A stretch of DNA of 52,001 nucleotides from Nemertoderma westbladi (lineage: Eukaryota; Xenacoelomorpha; Nemertodermatida; Nemertodermatidae): assembly GCA_032718475.1 (NCBI GenBank), contig JAUCBJ010007100.1, forward strand, positions 1-52,001. Reading direction: 5' to 3'. The notes below the pieces were generated by a model that searched no databases, was not told the origin of the DNA, and saw only the letters and a program-made list of their open reading frames with translations. The position numbers and the translations under genes are program-made. Positions within the stretch are counted from its first letter, which is position 1; each line of letters starts with the position of its first letter. Positions 11,201 through 22,700 of this stretch are shown piece by piece.

Positions 11201-11621
11201 GAGGAAAACGCGAGTTGCCAAGGCAACCGTGGTTGCCAAGGAGACCTCCGAGATTCGCGTTGCTATGCGGCATGTTAACGCGGCCTTAGACGAGATGTAC
11301 AGCTGCCCGATGGTGCTGGCTGTACAGCAATCCTCTATTCTAGAACAATACTTCCTGAAGGCTATGGTTGCGGAGTTCCGACGCACCGGATTGGAGGAAG
11401 CCGAGTTGGCGGTGGTGCGTCGCCAGATGGCGTCGCTCTGTAGACTGGAGGGCTTCCCAGCACCGCTGGAGGGAGTTGTGTTCTCGGTGTTGGATGGGTT
11501 GTTCAGTCGACGAGTTGTGTTAGTGGAACCTGGACCCGCCCACCAACACCAGCGAATCAGATTCAATCTTAGTATCGATGACGTCACTTACGCCCTTAAT
11601 CATAATAAAGTTTGTTTATAA
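8232..11621 (+). CDS. ORC1: Origin recognition complex subunit 1, intronless
   Basis: ORC1 is the AAA+ ATPase subunit of the origin recognition complex; it binds ATP, helps load MCM helicases and acts on chromatin in the nucleus. The 1129-residue frame ends in an AAA+ module: CRERETQQI near residue 740, Walker A GVPGTGKT (766-773), Walker B VVDELDLL with DELD at 850-853, sensor 1 AIAN (to N884), SSR arginine finger (897-899) and sensor 2 [11 protein letters not shown] (from 954). A winged-helix tail follows ([20 protein letters not shown], then the DDVTYALN end). The first ~700 residues are disordered, basic and rich in S/T-P sites, with two coding minisatellites. No N-terminal BAH domain is present, unlike most animal ORC1. 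A stop (TGA 8214-8216) lies in frame just before the ATG; an upstream exon spliced near 8219 or 8227 is possible. The 3' half is clearly more GC-rich than the flanks. Confidence 0.95.
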   Translation: MSSSASDIILRKKLSPSASNRGKHFPRKSRSNINYYSPEIASDSDFEADIRSSSINVANSHHKTKISRRTENKPSSDESDSDFEYIKRTDSSKKVTATRDCPKRQSKSRNINHNLDNYGSIRSLSDTVEPMNRSLRKSREVSYRELSDEEDIISSNLGSLSLVKRSPLITALPLNDRKQITGASGGRTLKAHENVYDFESSDDFSDGGGQFGVNSSANKTRRSAANSAPRGFRNFRLTNNIGDPTDNTNELVEATLSVGIGIYQNVVENRDDNGVGNRVNTGNGVGKRVYNVVGNRVDNGVGNRWANGVGKRVDNGVGKRVDNGLGNRVDNGVGNRVDNGVGKRVDPRVGNRVDNGVGNRVDIPSDKEYRTPQRTLRGRSVAKSSITLRNSVTIATPLEDTVAMDSDRDLRTLRDSARGKSPLPGRKTPRKAAKVPEFISPPRVDLVLDREDISPRRKAYPRRTGSGGRLTGSGTVGTPSRVRFTNPLIVPDRRLEVPDTPSRQGGEDTPSRPGVRDTPSRLDVRDTPSRPGVRNTPSRLDVRDTPSRPVVRDTPSRPESPDTPSRPLLSQRPPRSTKKPVDYTAKDYWNTSGIFALERKIQSQRERKRLRLPSAVHGDADEFSDESDDVTTDGSMTSSSDDTDDRLDKSCSISPPKIPKLCGALDSVLTTERARKGTRGRGGVAKGRGSKSAVTPRPTDRRGTDLPRRSTTFTDPATPIGRLRQSLHVAAVPDALPCRERETQQIRRFVESHLLGGGGGCMYISGVPGTGKTSTVLAVVSACRDAPHLPAFRLVHVNGMSLTAPAQSMVAIHEQLTGERLAADAATERLQTRFSAARKRRDRPVLLVVDELDLLHTPRQHVIYNIFEWPILPHSGLVVLAIANTMDLPERALNRISSRVGFSRVVFQPYTFRQLKEIVASRVASGGGAVASSGAVFNDDAMELAARKVAAQTGDARRALDICRLAAEIAERESVAIGTGGVAREPGAERRKTRVAKATVVAKETSEIRVAMRHVNAALDEMYSCPMVLAVQQSSILEQYFLKAMVAEFRRTGLEEAELAVVRRQMASLCRLEGFPAPLEGVVFSVLDGLFSRRVVLVEPGPAHQHQRIRFNLSIDDVTYALNHNKVCL
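9040..9315 (+). repeat. 24-bp coding minisatellite in ORC1
   Basis: Eleven VG(N/K)R units, mostly eight residues of the form DNGVGNRV, occupy about residues 270-362 of ORC1. The DNA unit is built on GATAATGGGGTTGGTAACAG. The unit length keeps the frame. It lies in the disordered N-terminal region, so it probably varies in copy number between individuals without harming the ATPase domain; that is inference. Confidence 0.95.
9726..9941 (+). repeat. 27-bp coding minisatellite encoding CDK motifs
   Basis: Eight nine-residue units of the type DTPSRPGVR or DTPSRLDVR fill residues 499-570 of ORC1, with the threonines at 500, 509 and every ninth residue to 563. Each TPSR fits the full cyclin-dependent kinase consensus S/T-P-x-R/K. 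A ninth TPSR lies at residue 478, outside the array. RRL at 493-495, immediately before the first unit, resembles a cyclin-docking RxL motif. Confidence 0.95.
11604..11609 (+). promoter_or_regulatory. Polyadenylation signal at ORC1 end
   Basis: AATAAA overlaps the last codons of ORC1, 10 bp before the stop codon ends. If used, the 3' UTR would be very short. A further AT-rich stretch after 11670 could supply an alternative signal. Confidence 0.45.
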
Positions 11622-11713
11622 ACAACCAATCATATTAGATTCCATTAGTCATACACATTTATCATAGATTTCTCATTATATTTTATTGTTTATTTTTGCA
11701 TTTAGTGAGCTGA

Positions 11714-11832
11714 GCAGTGCGTAACCATGGATACCAGTTAGCAGTACGTAACCATGGATACCAGACAAGTTAGCAGTACGTAACCATGGATACCAGTTAG
11801 CAGTACGTAACCATGGATACCAGTTCGCAGTG
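11714..11832 (+). repeat. Short minisatellite, about 27 bp
   Basis: Four copies of GTAACCATGGATACCAG joined by TTAGCAGTAC-type linkers; one linker has an extra ACAAG. It lies in the ORC1 3' flank and codes for nothing recognisable. Confidence 0.85.
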
Positions 11833-13198
11833 TCGCAAAGAAGGAAAATTATCTTGAAAATAAACGTAAATAGCCTGTTTGGGCTGAATAGTTGCTTCTT
11901 GTAAAATTTCATGAGTTATTTAAAGATTTCCTTCCAAACAGTTTCAAATTCGGTTCGACCCTACCGCTCGGGCCTTCTTATAAAGCAGCATTAAGGGGAT
12001 GTGTGGTGTGGTAGTGGTGTCTGTCGACACGACACTCACTGCATGAATTGTGGGTTTAATGATTCACTGGATTACAATACCTAAATCAATGGATGCGGTT
12101 AGATGCAAATACTGTTCAGCCCATTCAGGCGTTTACCCCCCCCCCCCCCCCCCCCCCCCCCCTCCTATTTGACACCTCCAATAGCAATGGATTCCACGAT
12201 CTATTCTGGTTTTGGTTAAGTTTCCATCCAAACGTTACTCTGTGTGGTAAAGTAAACTGGTATCTGCTATCTCACTTGTTCTGTGCAGTAATACGCAAAT
12301 ATGTTGATATTTCCTTTTAGTGCAGACTTGCCTTATTAACAGTTATATTTTAATAATTACTGTTTTCAAATATTTTATTTTGTGAATTTTCATATATTTA
12401 ATTTCGTTTAAAGTAATAATTATCGATATTTTCGTCTTATCTTCATGTTTTGTGTGTGTTTATTTACTCATTGTCTTAAATAATGTTACTGAGTTAATAT
12501 TGTTAAGGTTTATCTGCTATTATCTATATCTTAGATTGAATTAGTGCCTTAAAATCGTTCATTACAAGTATCACCCTGTTATTTCGGTTATAGTGTTCGT
12601 TATTTCCTTTATAGTGTTCTGTTTGTTATTTCGACCTGCAATTATCACACGTCCGACTACCGGTAACTTCTATAATTTGTTTTTATAGTTATTGATTTAA
12701 ATTACATATCGAAGCAATAATTCTATTAATGTGTTCATTGTATTTTTCACATTCTGAAAGCCAAAATCAGTACAATCAGTAGAAACAGCAGCAGTAGAAT
12801 CAGTAGTATCATATTTTATGAACAGAAACATCTTGTATCATTTGCTACGTCGTAGAGGGAGGGCTGTTGTACAAGTCGGGTTTGGTTCTTAATATTTCTC
12901 ATTACTATAAAAATATTATGTTTTGAACTAATTTCCGGATTACATCAAGTGATTATGTTCTATGCAATTTGTTTTAGGTAACTAAAAGATTATAATTGAT
13001 GTCAATAATAATAATAATAATGGCACGGTTTGTGCAGTTAATGTTGGCAAATGAACGAGCAATATAATAAAATTGAATAAATCAATAATAATGATAGTGA
13101 TTTTTATAAATAGAGTTAACAGTTCGCTATGCGGGAAGGGCGTTCCTTTACTATTTGTTATAAATTGGTGTAAACTGTAAAGTAAATCTTTACAGCAT
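11833..13198. other. AT-rich stretch with a 27-C run
   Basis: No gene is visible. The stretch contains an unbroken run of 27 C at 12136-12162 and otherwise AT-rich DNA with simple repeats such as AATAATAAT near 13005-13020. Confidence 0.5.
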
Positions 13199-14395
13199 CG
13201 TTCCGGAGTCGGAATTCCCCGGAGTTTACACTTTACAGCATGGTTCCGGAGTCGGAATTCCCCGGAGTTTACACTTTACAGCATGGTTCCGGAGTCGGAA
13301 TTCCCCGGAGTTTATCACTTTACAGCATCGTTCCGGAGTCGGAATTCCCCGGAGTTTACACTTTACAGCATCGTTCCGGAGTCGGAATTCCCCGGAGTTT
13401 ACACTTTACAGCATGGTTCCGGAGTCGGAATTCCCCGGAGTTTACACTTTACAGCATGGTTCCGGAGTCGGAATTCCCCGGAGTTTACACTTTACAGCAT
13501 GGTTCCGGAGTCGGAATTCCCCGGAGTTTACACTTTACAGCATGGTTCCGGAGTCGGAATTCCCCGGAGTTTACACTTTACAGCATGGTTCCGGAGTCGG
13601 AATTCCCCGGAGTTTACACTTTTCAGCATGGTTCCGGAGTCGGAATTCCCCGGAGTTTACACTTTTCAGCATGGTTCCGGAGTCGGAATTCCCCGGAGTT
13701 TACACTTTACAGCATCGTTCCGGAGTCGGAATTCCCCGGAGTTTACACTTTTCAGCATGGTTCCGGAGTCGGAATTCCCCGGAGTTTACACTTTTCAGCA
13801 TGGTTCCGGAGTCGGAATTCCCCGGAGTTTACACTTTACAGCATGGTTCCGGAGTCGGAATTCCCCGGAGTTTACACTTTTCAGCATGGTTCCGGAGTCG
13901 GAATTCCCCGGAGTTTACACTTTTCAGCATGGTTCCGGAGTCGGAATTCCCCGGAGTTTACACTTTACAGCATGGTTCCGGAGTCGGAATTCCCCGGAGT
14001 TTACACTTTACAGCATGGTTCCGGAGTCGGAATTCCCCGGAGTTTACACTTTTCAGCATGGTTCCGGAGTCGGAATTCCCCGGAGTTTACACTTTACAGC
14101 ATGGTTCCGGAGTCGGAATTCCCCGGAGTTTACACTTTACAGCATGGTTCCGGAGTCGGAATTCCCCGGAGTTTACACTTTTCAGCATGGTTCCGGAGTC
14201 GGAATTCCCCGGAGTTTACACTTTTCAGCATGGTTCCGGAGTCGGAATTCCCCGGAGTTTACACTTTTCAGCATGGTTCCGGAGTCGGAATTCCCCGGAG
14301 TTTACACTTTACAGCATGGTTCCGGAGTCGGAATTCCCCGGAGTTTACACTTTTCAGCATGGTTCCGGAGTCGGAATTCCCAGGAGTTTACACTT
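13199..14395 (+). repeat. 43-bp minisatellite, about 28 copies
   Basis: Nearly identical 43-bp units made of GTTCCGGAGTCGGAATTCC, CCGGAGTTTACAC and TTTACAGCATG. Two main variants, TTTACAG and TTTTCAG, are interspersed. Because 43 is not divisible by 3 and the unit has no stop, all three plus-strand frames stay open and cycle through the same peptide, which explains three overlapping long ORFs here. Each unit contains GGAATTCC and outer TCCGG/CCGGA that can fold back. Low divergence indicates recent expansion or homogenisation. Confidence 0.97.
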
Positions 14396-14550
14396 TACAA
14401 CTTATACTGCCCCTGAATTATTCAATTAATAAAGCCAGAGTCCGAGACAAATTACTCGGTCAGCTATATTGTACAACAATGTCCCGAAACCAATAACTTA
14501 TATAACTCGTTGATCTCGATTGCTGGAAGTTATACAATATAATTTTATTA

Positions 14551-14628
14551 AATCGCATCAGGGATCCCGTTGAGAGACTGCTACGTGAGAACCAAAACGG
14601 GTTCCATAAAGGTCGTATCGTGGGACCA
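14551..14628 (+). mobile_element. LINE reverse-transcriptase fragment
   Basis: The plus strand reads NRIRDPVERLLRENQNGF followed by HKGRIV, which matches the conserved LLRENQNGFRKGRS block before RT motif A of RTE-like LINEs. It breaks off at the next minisatellite. A C-terminal RT scrap of the same type resumes at 14978. Confidence 0.75.
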
Positions 14629-14639
14629 TGGAGTCTAAT

Positions 14640-14955
14640 ATGGCGCGTGGAGTAGGCCTAGACCCCTATGGCGCTTGGTCCGCCTATTATGGCGCTTGGT
14701 CCGCAAATTATGGCTCGTAGAGTAGGCCTAGACCCCTATGGCGCTTGGTCCGCCTGGCCTATTATGGCGCATAGACCCCTATGGCGCTTGGTCCGCCTAT
14801 TATGGCGCGTAGACCCCTATGGAGCTTGGTCCACATATTATGGCGCCTAGACCCCTATGGCGTTAGGTCCGCCTATTATCGCGCGTAGAGTAAGCCTAGA
14901 CCCCTATGGCGCTTGGTCTGCCTATTATGGCGCATAGACCCCTATGGCGCTTGGT
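14640..14955 (+). repeat. TATGGCGC minisatellite
   Basis: Irregular tandem copies of CCCCTATGGCGCTTGGTCCG and CCTATTATGGCGCGTAGA of variable spacing. The array separates two LINE fragments, so it probably arose inside the LINE remnant. Confidence 0.9.
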
Positions 14956-14977
14956 ATGTATTTTTATTACTCCAAGA

Positions 14978-15098
14978 AGACAACATTTTGACATAACTGA
15001 AAGTACTCTCTCTCATGAAATATCTGATCGTACGAGCATAAGCTTTTTGGGTGGTGTGCTTGAGCATGTGGAAGACTTCTGCTACTTGTTATAATCGG
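14978..15098 (+). mobile_element. LINE RT C-terminal fragment
   Basis: The plus frame reads ITESTLSHEISDRTSIS, then GGVLEHVEDFCYL. This matches the LINE at 24.8 kb on the minus strand (QQVSDRMSIS, GMLEHVDDFCYLGSW). It then decays. Confidence 0.75.
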
Positions 15099-15794
15099 GA
15101 TAGCGATCATAAAGTAGAAGTAACTGAAGTATAGAAAAAGTAAGCTACATACTGACATATGCGAAATATTGATATCCATCCAATCCAAACAAAGTATATC
15201 AAAATCAACACAGTCTAACCGTACTACCGGTACATAAACATACTGATGACATCTTGGGCATGGAATGGGCTGTCCTAGATTTCGAAGTCACAGGATACGA
15301 CGGAAACGTAAGGTTTGACAAGTTAGAGCAGCAGTAGAACCAGTACTCGTATATGGAGACAGGGGGAAACTGGACGCAAATCCCATATCGGCGAATTAAT
15401 ATCTCGTCTAATGTTAAATTCTCAATTTTGGGAAAGGGGCAGGTTACAGTGTTGGCACGTTATTCTAACAAAAACAGTAAACGAAACTCAATTTTCATTT
15501 TTTGGGAGTAATCAGCTGTTATTTGCGTCAGAATTCTCATGGAGAGGGATGAATTTTTATTGCGTCCCCTTAATTTTTTAACTATTTTATCCCCTTAATC
15601 AGCCTATACTATGGGAGCCCATGCTGGGCTCTAACTGCTGAGGACACAAAATCTCTGGATGGCACTTATACAGTAATGTTACTTCAGGTTCATTGTATCA
15701 AGTAGGCCTACAATGAACACATCTCCAATTAGACACTAAACAACATTGGAATTATCTCATTAATCTTCTCAACCTTGTTAACGGTGCTGCCTTC
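15099..15794. other. No gene seen
   Basis: Mixed AT-rich sequence with a probable decayed LINE trace near 15240-15350. No intact frame, RNA gene or clear repeat boundary is visible. Confidence 0.35.
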
Positions 15795-15985
15795 CGCTTT
15801 TCAGGACATTGCTTTCGCCATGAGGACTAGCCAGTGCATAATCTCGTGCTTTAGAGGACTCACTGGTAGAATAAGCATGGTGGAAACTGGACAGTCCATG
15901 ACTTCCTTGAGACACCTCTTAAAGGACACTGGCATTGAAGATGCGGATAATTTCACGAAAGTTTGTCGACAAGCCGGCTAAAGTT
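15795..15985 (+). mobile_element. LINE 3'-end fragment
   Basis: Translates as QDIAFAMRTSQCIISCFRGL, SMVETGQSMTSLRHLLKDTG and IEDADNFTKVCRQAG. The same order is found at 29270-29510. It resembles the C-terminal tail of RTE-like LINE proteins (G(R/Q)PPMTF...LKDTGLEDAD). Isolated 3' fragments are common for these elements because insertion is often 5'-truncated. Confidence 0.7.
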
Positions 15986-18900
15986 CATTGTTTATTGCCT
16001 AGATAACTACAATTCAATTCCAACTAAAATAGTGTAGCGCCGACTGCCGACAATATACTGAATGATATCTATTACTATTCGGCCATTATAGGATTGAATA
16101 ATAACAATTTCTGATATTTAATTTATTCTTTATTTATAATAAAATGGTAAACAATAGCGCAGAAATTGACAGCAATACAACAAAATTATGTTTTTTCTTC
16201 TGGAGAATAACAACGCAATCAATATGAATAACATTGTTGTAAAGTAGATTACAGCTAATAAATACGTTATTAAATAAAACTTGAAAAACAGCTGTCTTAA
16301 CTATAAAAAGTACGTAACAAAAACATATAAATAACAACTCTAGTATATAGCACAAAGCCTATATCACACTGCCTTTCCAATATACACTTCAAAAAATATT
16401 TAACCTTTCTACATTTCACCATCTGGAATATAGTGTTTTAATTCAGATACATGGACATTAAAAATCTAAATAAAAAATAAAAATTCTGACACCATCCAGT
16501 AAGGAATGGGGTGATCAAACAATGTCTGTTCAATTTCATTTAGAAGCTTTCTATAAAGGTTATGGGGAGGGGGCGGAGTGGGGTACAGAATTAATGCACT
16601 ATACTCCAGGAGAAATAAACCAAACACACACATGGGCCCTTCGCGCTGCACATGAAGAGAAACCAGCTAGCTTAATTTATTTACAAATCCATGCAAGTGT
16701 TATCACTCACAAATTATTATTACTTCTATAATGTTTTATAGTGTTTCGTACTTTTATAATGTTTCGAAGTTGGATTTGTGTGAATAACAATTTAAACATT
16801 ATTTTACGACCAAGGGGAAGGGGGTATAATATAAACAGAAGGGCACAGTATCTCGAACATGGTCGTAAACGTACCCAATCTTGTAGGCCTAGCCTAGCTA
16901 TACGGTAGTGGGTCTAGCTTACTGCTATAGTAGGTCTAGCCTACTGCTATAATATGTCTAGCCTACTGCTATACAGTAGTAGGCCTACAGTGATTTAGTT
17001 AGTACAGTGCCTTTAGTGACTTAGTGCTGATTTAGGTATTCCATACCCGTTTCATGCAGCGAGTTTGAATTGAATACCGGCACTCAATTATATTTGATTG
17101 ATAATATAGTATTACGATTATGGCAGGCGAGTCACTTTGCATTAAACTTCCAGACATTGACTTTGTATTTACCGTTTATTATATTAAACAATTAAGCAAA
17201 TGGGCAGTTAACCGCACCCACCTGTCTCGGAATAGAGTTAAATATCTTATACACACTTTGATGTTTGAAGAGATTCAAAATAGAACATTTTTATGTTCAT
17301 TTTTCTTTAAATCCTTCTAATGTTATTTAATTGGTAGCTAAGGTGATAGATAGAATGCGTCATCTTAGCTACTAATGATGTGCAAAATGTCACATTAGTT
17401 ACACCGAGTGTCCCAAACCCATATCTTCTACCCAGGAATTAATTTTATCCATAAAATTAATTGCTTAGGTTTACTGTCACTGTCAGTCCAGTCTGTCTGT
17501 CCGTTCTTGTCAGATTATCCATGTTCGAATATATAATATTTACATTAAATATAGTTCGCAAACAGTAAATAAAATAAATCGAGTCGATTTACAAAACCGA
17601 GTTGTTAATTAATAGTTCCGTTTGAATTCCAACTGTCGTAGAAACAGGCTATACTGGCCCCCTCGCAATTAATAATTCCAAGTTTAGCGATTTGAAATAA
17701 TTAATGTTCGGAGGTTGATAGTTAGGTTGGCGGACGTTGAAAGGAATTGATTAATGGAAATGTTGTAATGATCCACTTTATTTTCTTCTTATGCTTTATT
17801 TATCACCCATTCCCCGGGGTGGAACATCTCAGGAAGTTCCTTTTTGTATGCTTTCCTAAAAATTAAATTTTAAATTTATTATTAAAAAAAAAAACGTTGG
17901 CCTATTAGAGGGTGGATTGGTATGCCTTGCCAATATTTGTTAAGGTTTTGATCATTTCACATCTATGGAATGCACACGATATACAAATATAACATATAAT
18001 ATTGTGGAGATATATATTAAAATAGCGAAAATATAGATGTGTGCTTGAAACTACATGAAAATAGAAAGTTCACAATAAAATTACTACGAATGTTATCCTA
18101 CTGGCCTCCGATAACTTCCGAGTAACTCCTAAAAAGACAAGTGAAACCTGTTCTATTGATTTTCGTTTATTGTTTTTGTCAGAATGAGAATAGAGTGACA
18201 ATGAAGCCTACTTCTTCCGTTTTAAAATTAATATACGGGATTTGAATCAAGTTACAACCCCCCCCCCCCCCCCCCCCCCCCCCTCCTTACCCCCAGACTC
18301 AATGGATAAGATCTCGCTATGCGATGCCTAAATCCTACTAGAAGATCCTTAACGTGTCTACTGGGATTGTGTATTAATTAATATTCCAACGAAGAGGGTG
18401 GGTAGCAGCACAACGTCTGTGTAGTGTGTAACAACCACTTAGTATGCCTGTAATTCCTTAAGATCAGCATAACATCGCAGTAAGGGGGTTGCCGCCGATC
18501 TACTGCCATCAATGTACCGATATTTAACGATTTACCATATAATTATTTAACCAACAGCTGCTGCTCTTCTCCAATCCTAAACGCCCATACATCAATAATT
18601 ATAATAATAATTCCACCGCGCTAGGGTTCACTAGGTTACATGGTTGAGACATCCGTAGTACTTGTGGTGCATTATAGTACCCACTCAACCCCCCCCCCCC
18701 CCCCCCCCCCCGGAGGATTCTACGGGGGGGGGGGGGGGGGGTGGCTTTTACCATATATTATAGTTCCCGGCAGACACATAGTAGATAACGAACGCAAGTC
18801 TATCCAAGGTGGTGTGGGAGAGGGGGGGGGGGTACTTAATTCCTACTTAATTACTTTTTAATTATAATGCGTGTTTATTATCCATACATAATGGAATAAT

Positions 18901-19770
18901 TAATAAATAAAAATAGGCCACCGATAAGATTAAAATTTACAATCAAAAGTTTAAAGTCAATAAAATTCCATATTCAGATTGGTCGGTCTAGGTAAACTAA
19001 CTGTAGAGCAAGATGTAAGTCCATCCAGTGATGGAAATCACACCCGCTTGAAACTTTGACACATTTCTCAAAATCTTTACCTAATAATGCATCATCGATT
19101 CTGACGTACCATCTCACCAACAGTAGAACCCTAACCGAAGATATTCTGGAAACTCATCCAAACATTTTTGATAGCTCAATCTCTATGGTAAACCCTTATC
19201 GCGAGAAACGAACAGAGAGGGAAGATAACTTTTCCAATAAGTATTACCTATCTGGTTCCGCCTTTACCTCATATAAATGGAGGTCATCCAACCAACACAA
19301 TAGGCATATTGTTTGTTACACAGTCGACGTGCAAGCCATCGTCAGAGACGACGGCTCATGATTATGTCCACTAGGTTTGAAAAACAACGATACCTACCTT
19401 TTCCTACGATACTTATAACTATTGGGACTGAAAAATGGAGTTCATATTCGTGTTGGGCAAGAAAAACTGGTCAAGAAAAGTTAATTTAATATTGCATGCT
19501 TGAAGGGATTATTCCTATTGGTTTGAGTGTACTTTAAATTACATAATTTATGGAATCACATTTTGGTTGGTTATTTTAGGTTTTACTGGGTTCTTTGTTT
19601 TTTTTTCGGTTATTTTGGGAGTTTAATAGGGCCAGTGACCCTCAAAGAAAGTGCAGTATATTCTCACATTAGTTTAATGACATGTTGAAATGAACCAAAC
19701 CTTAATCATAGAATCAATAAATGTGCAGTTATAACTATAACCCGATGTTTACTTACTTTTTATTACTTAC
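15986..19770. other. AT-rich stretch with homopolymer runs
   Basis: I find no supportable gene in these 3.8 kb. It holds a short tandem repeat of GGTCTAGCCTACTGCTATA type (16893-16984), a 26-C run (18258-18283), and a 23-C run (18689-18711) that faces an 18-G run (18724-18741). A 101-codon plus-strand frame (19056-19361) has no recognisable domain and is probably chance. Further exons of the minus-strand gene should lie here or beyond the left side, but I could not place one. Confidence 0.4.
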
Positions 19771-22700
19771 TTTGTTATCGTATCGCCTTTGGATTCTTCT
19801 AACATTTTGTTTAGGATGTCCTCTTCATCTTCACTCATCTCGAGATGTTCCACAGAATCGCGATGGACTTCACTTTTGACTTCTATCGGGCCATTTTCAG
19901 GTCTGCGGCGTTTCTCGTCTGGATTTGAATCTGTTAAATAAATAAAACAATATAGATAGTTAATGTCATGGGGAATTAATTAAGTTCTATACCGTTTAGG
20001 CCTTATTTAAAACTAGTGACGTCAGAGCTGCAACAGCCAATCAGAGCCGATTTCCATTCACTGCGTGTTGGTGTGCAGGTTCTACGCACTCGTAGGTTCT
20101 ACTCACTGCGTGGTGGCCCGTAGGTTCTACTCACTGCGTGGTGGCCCGTAGGTTCTACTCACTGCGTGGTGGCCCGTAGGTTCTACTTACTGCGTGGTGG
20201 CCCGTAGGTTATACTCACTGCGTGGTGGCCCGTAGGTTCTACTCACTGCGTGGTGGCCCGTAGGTTCTACTCACTGCGTGGTGGCCCGTAGGTTATACTC
20301 ACTGCGTGGTGGCCAGTAGGTTCTACTCACTGCCTGGTGGCCCGTAGGTTCTACTCACTGCCTGGTGGCCCGTAGGTTCTACTTACTGCGTGGTGGCCCG
20401 TAGGTTCTACTCACTGCGTGGTGGCCAGTAGGTTCTACTCACTGCCTGGTGGCCCGTAGGTTCTACTCACTGCGTGGTGGCCCGTAGGTTATACTCACTG
20501 CGTGGTGGCCAGTAGGTTCTACTCACTGCCTGGTGGCCCGTAGGTTCTACTCACTGCCTGGTGGCCCGTAGGTTCTACTTACTGCGTGGTGGCCCGTAGG
20601 TTCTACTCACTGCGTGGTGGCCAGTAGGTTCTACTCACTGCCTGGTGGCCCGTAGGTTCTACTCACTGCCTGGTGGCCCGTAGGTTCTACTTACTGCGTG
20701 GTGGCCCGTAGGTTCTACTCACTGCGTGGTGGCCCGTAGGTTCTACTCACTGCGTGGTGGCCCGTAGGTTCTACTCACTGCGTGGTGGCCCGTAGGTTCT
20801 ACTCACAGCGTGGTGGCCCGTAGGTTCTGCTCACTGCGTGGTGGCCCGTAGTTATACTCACTGCGTGGTGGCCCGTAGGTTCTATTTACTGCGTGGTGGC
20901 CCGTAGGTTCTACTCACTGCATGGTGGCCCGTAGGTTCTACTCACTGTCTGGTGGCCCGTAGGTTCTACTCACTGCGTGGTGGCCCGTAGGTTCTACTCA
21001 CTGCGTGGTGGCCCGTAGGTTCTACTCACTGCGTGGTGGCCCGTAGGTTCTACTCACTGCGTGGTGGCCCGTAGGTTCTACTCACTGCGTGGTGGCGCAT
21101 AGGTTCTACTCACTGCGTGGTGGCCCGTAGGTTCTACTCACTGCGTGGTGGCCCGTAGGTTCTACTCACTGCGTGGTGGCCCGTAGGTTTTACTCACTGC
21201 GTGGTGGCCCGTAGGTTCTACTCACTGCCTGCTGGCCCGTAGGTTCTACTCACTGCGTGGTGGCCCGTAGGTTCTACTCACTGCGTTGTGGCCCGTAGGT
21301 TATACTCACTGCGTGGTGGCCCGTAGGTTTTACTCATTGCGTTGTGGCCCGTAGGTTTTACTCACTGAGTGGTGGCCCGTAGGTTCTACTCACTGCGTGG
21401 TGGCCCGTAGGTTCTACTTACTGCGTTGTGGCCCGTAGGTTTTACTCACTGCGTGGTGGCCCGTAGGTTTTACTCATTGCGTGGTGGCCCGTAGGTTCTA
21501 CTTACTGCGTGGTGGCCCGTAGGTTCTACTCACTGCGTGGTGGCCCGTAGGTTCTACTCACTGCGTGGTGGCCCGTATGTTCTACTCACTGCGTGGTGGC
21601 GCATAGGTTCTACTCACTGCGTTGTGGCCCGTAGGTTTTACTCACTGCGTGGTGGCCCGTAGGTTTTACTTACTGCGTGGTGGCCCGTAGGTTCTACTCA
21701 CTGCGTGGTGGCCCGTAGGTTCTACTCACTGCGTTGTGGCCCGTAGGTTATACTCACTGCGTGGTGGCCCGTAGGTTTTACTCATTGCGTGGTGGCCCGT
21801 AGGTTCTACTTACTGCGTGGTGGCCCGTAGGTTCTTCTTACTGCGTTGTGGCCCGTAGGTTCTACTCACTGTCTGGTGGCCCGTAGGTTCTACTCACTGT
21901 CTGGTGGCCCGTAGGTTCTACTCACTGTCTGGTGGCCCGTAGGTTCTACTCACTGCGTGGTGGCCCGTAGGTTCTTCTTACTGCGTTGTGGCCCGTAGGT
22001 TTTACTCACTGCGAGGTGGCCCTAAGGTTCTACTTACTGCGTGGTGGCCCGTAGGTTCTACTCACTGCATGGTGGCCCGTAGGTTCTACTCACTGCGTGG
22101 TGGCCCGTAGGTTATACTCACTGCGTGGTGGCCCGTAGGTTCTACTCACTGCGTGGTGGCCAGTAGGTTCTACTTACTGCGTGGTGGCCCGTAGGTTCTA
22201 ATCACTGCATGGTGGCCCGTAGGTTCTACTCACTGTCTGGTGGCCCGTAGGTTCTACTCACTGCGTGGTGGCCCGTAGGTTATACTCACTGCGTGGTGGC
22301 CCGTAGGTTCTACTCACTGCGTGGTGGCCAGTAGGTTCTACTTACTGCGTGGTGGCCCGTAGGTTCTAATCACTGCGTGGTGGCCCGTAGGTTCTACTCA
22401 CTGCGTGGTGGCCCGTAGGTTCTACTCACTGCGTGGTGGCCCGTAGGTTCTACTCACTGCGTGATGGCCCGTAGGTTCTACTCACTGCGTGGTGGCCCAT
22501 AGGTTCTAATCACTGCGTGGTGGCCCGTAGGTTCTACTCACTGCGTGGTGGCCCGTAGGTTCTACTCACTGCGTGGTGGCCCGTAGGCTCTACTCACTCT
22601 CTGGTGGCCCGTAGGTTCTACTCACTGCATGGTGGCCCGTAGGTTCTACTCTCTGCGTGGTGGCCCGTAGGTTCTACTCACTGCGTGGTGGCCCGTAGGT

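Noticed and set aside
8940-11587. Antisense ORFs of 136-275 codons across ORC1
   Set aside because: Shadows of the ORC1 frame in GC-rich and repetitive coding sequence; no domains.
13240-14496. Three long overlapping ORFs (338-418 codons)
   Set aside because: They are the same 43-bp repeat read in its three frames; the peptide is a direct consequence of a stop-free unit, with no domain or splice context.
16522-16731. Short ORFs in 16.1-17.3 kb on both strands
   Set aside because: 60-75 codons in AT-rich DNA with no domain, splice support or repeat link; expected by chance.
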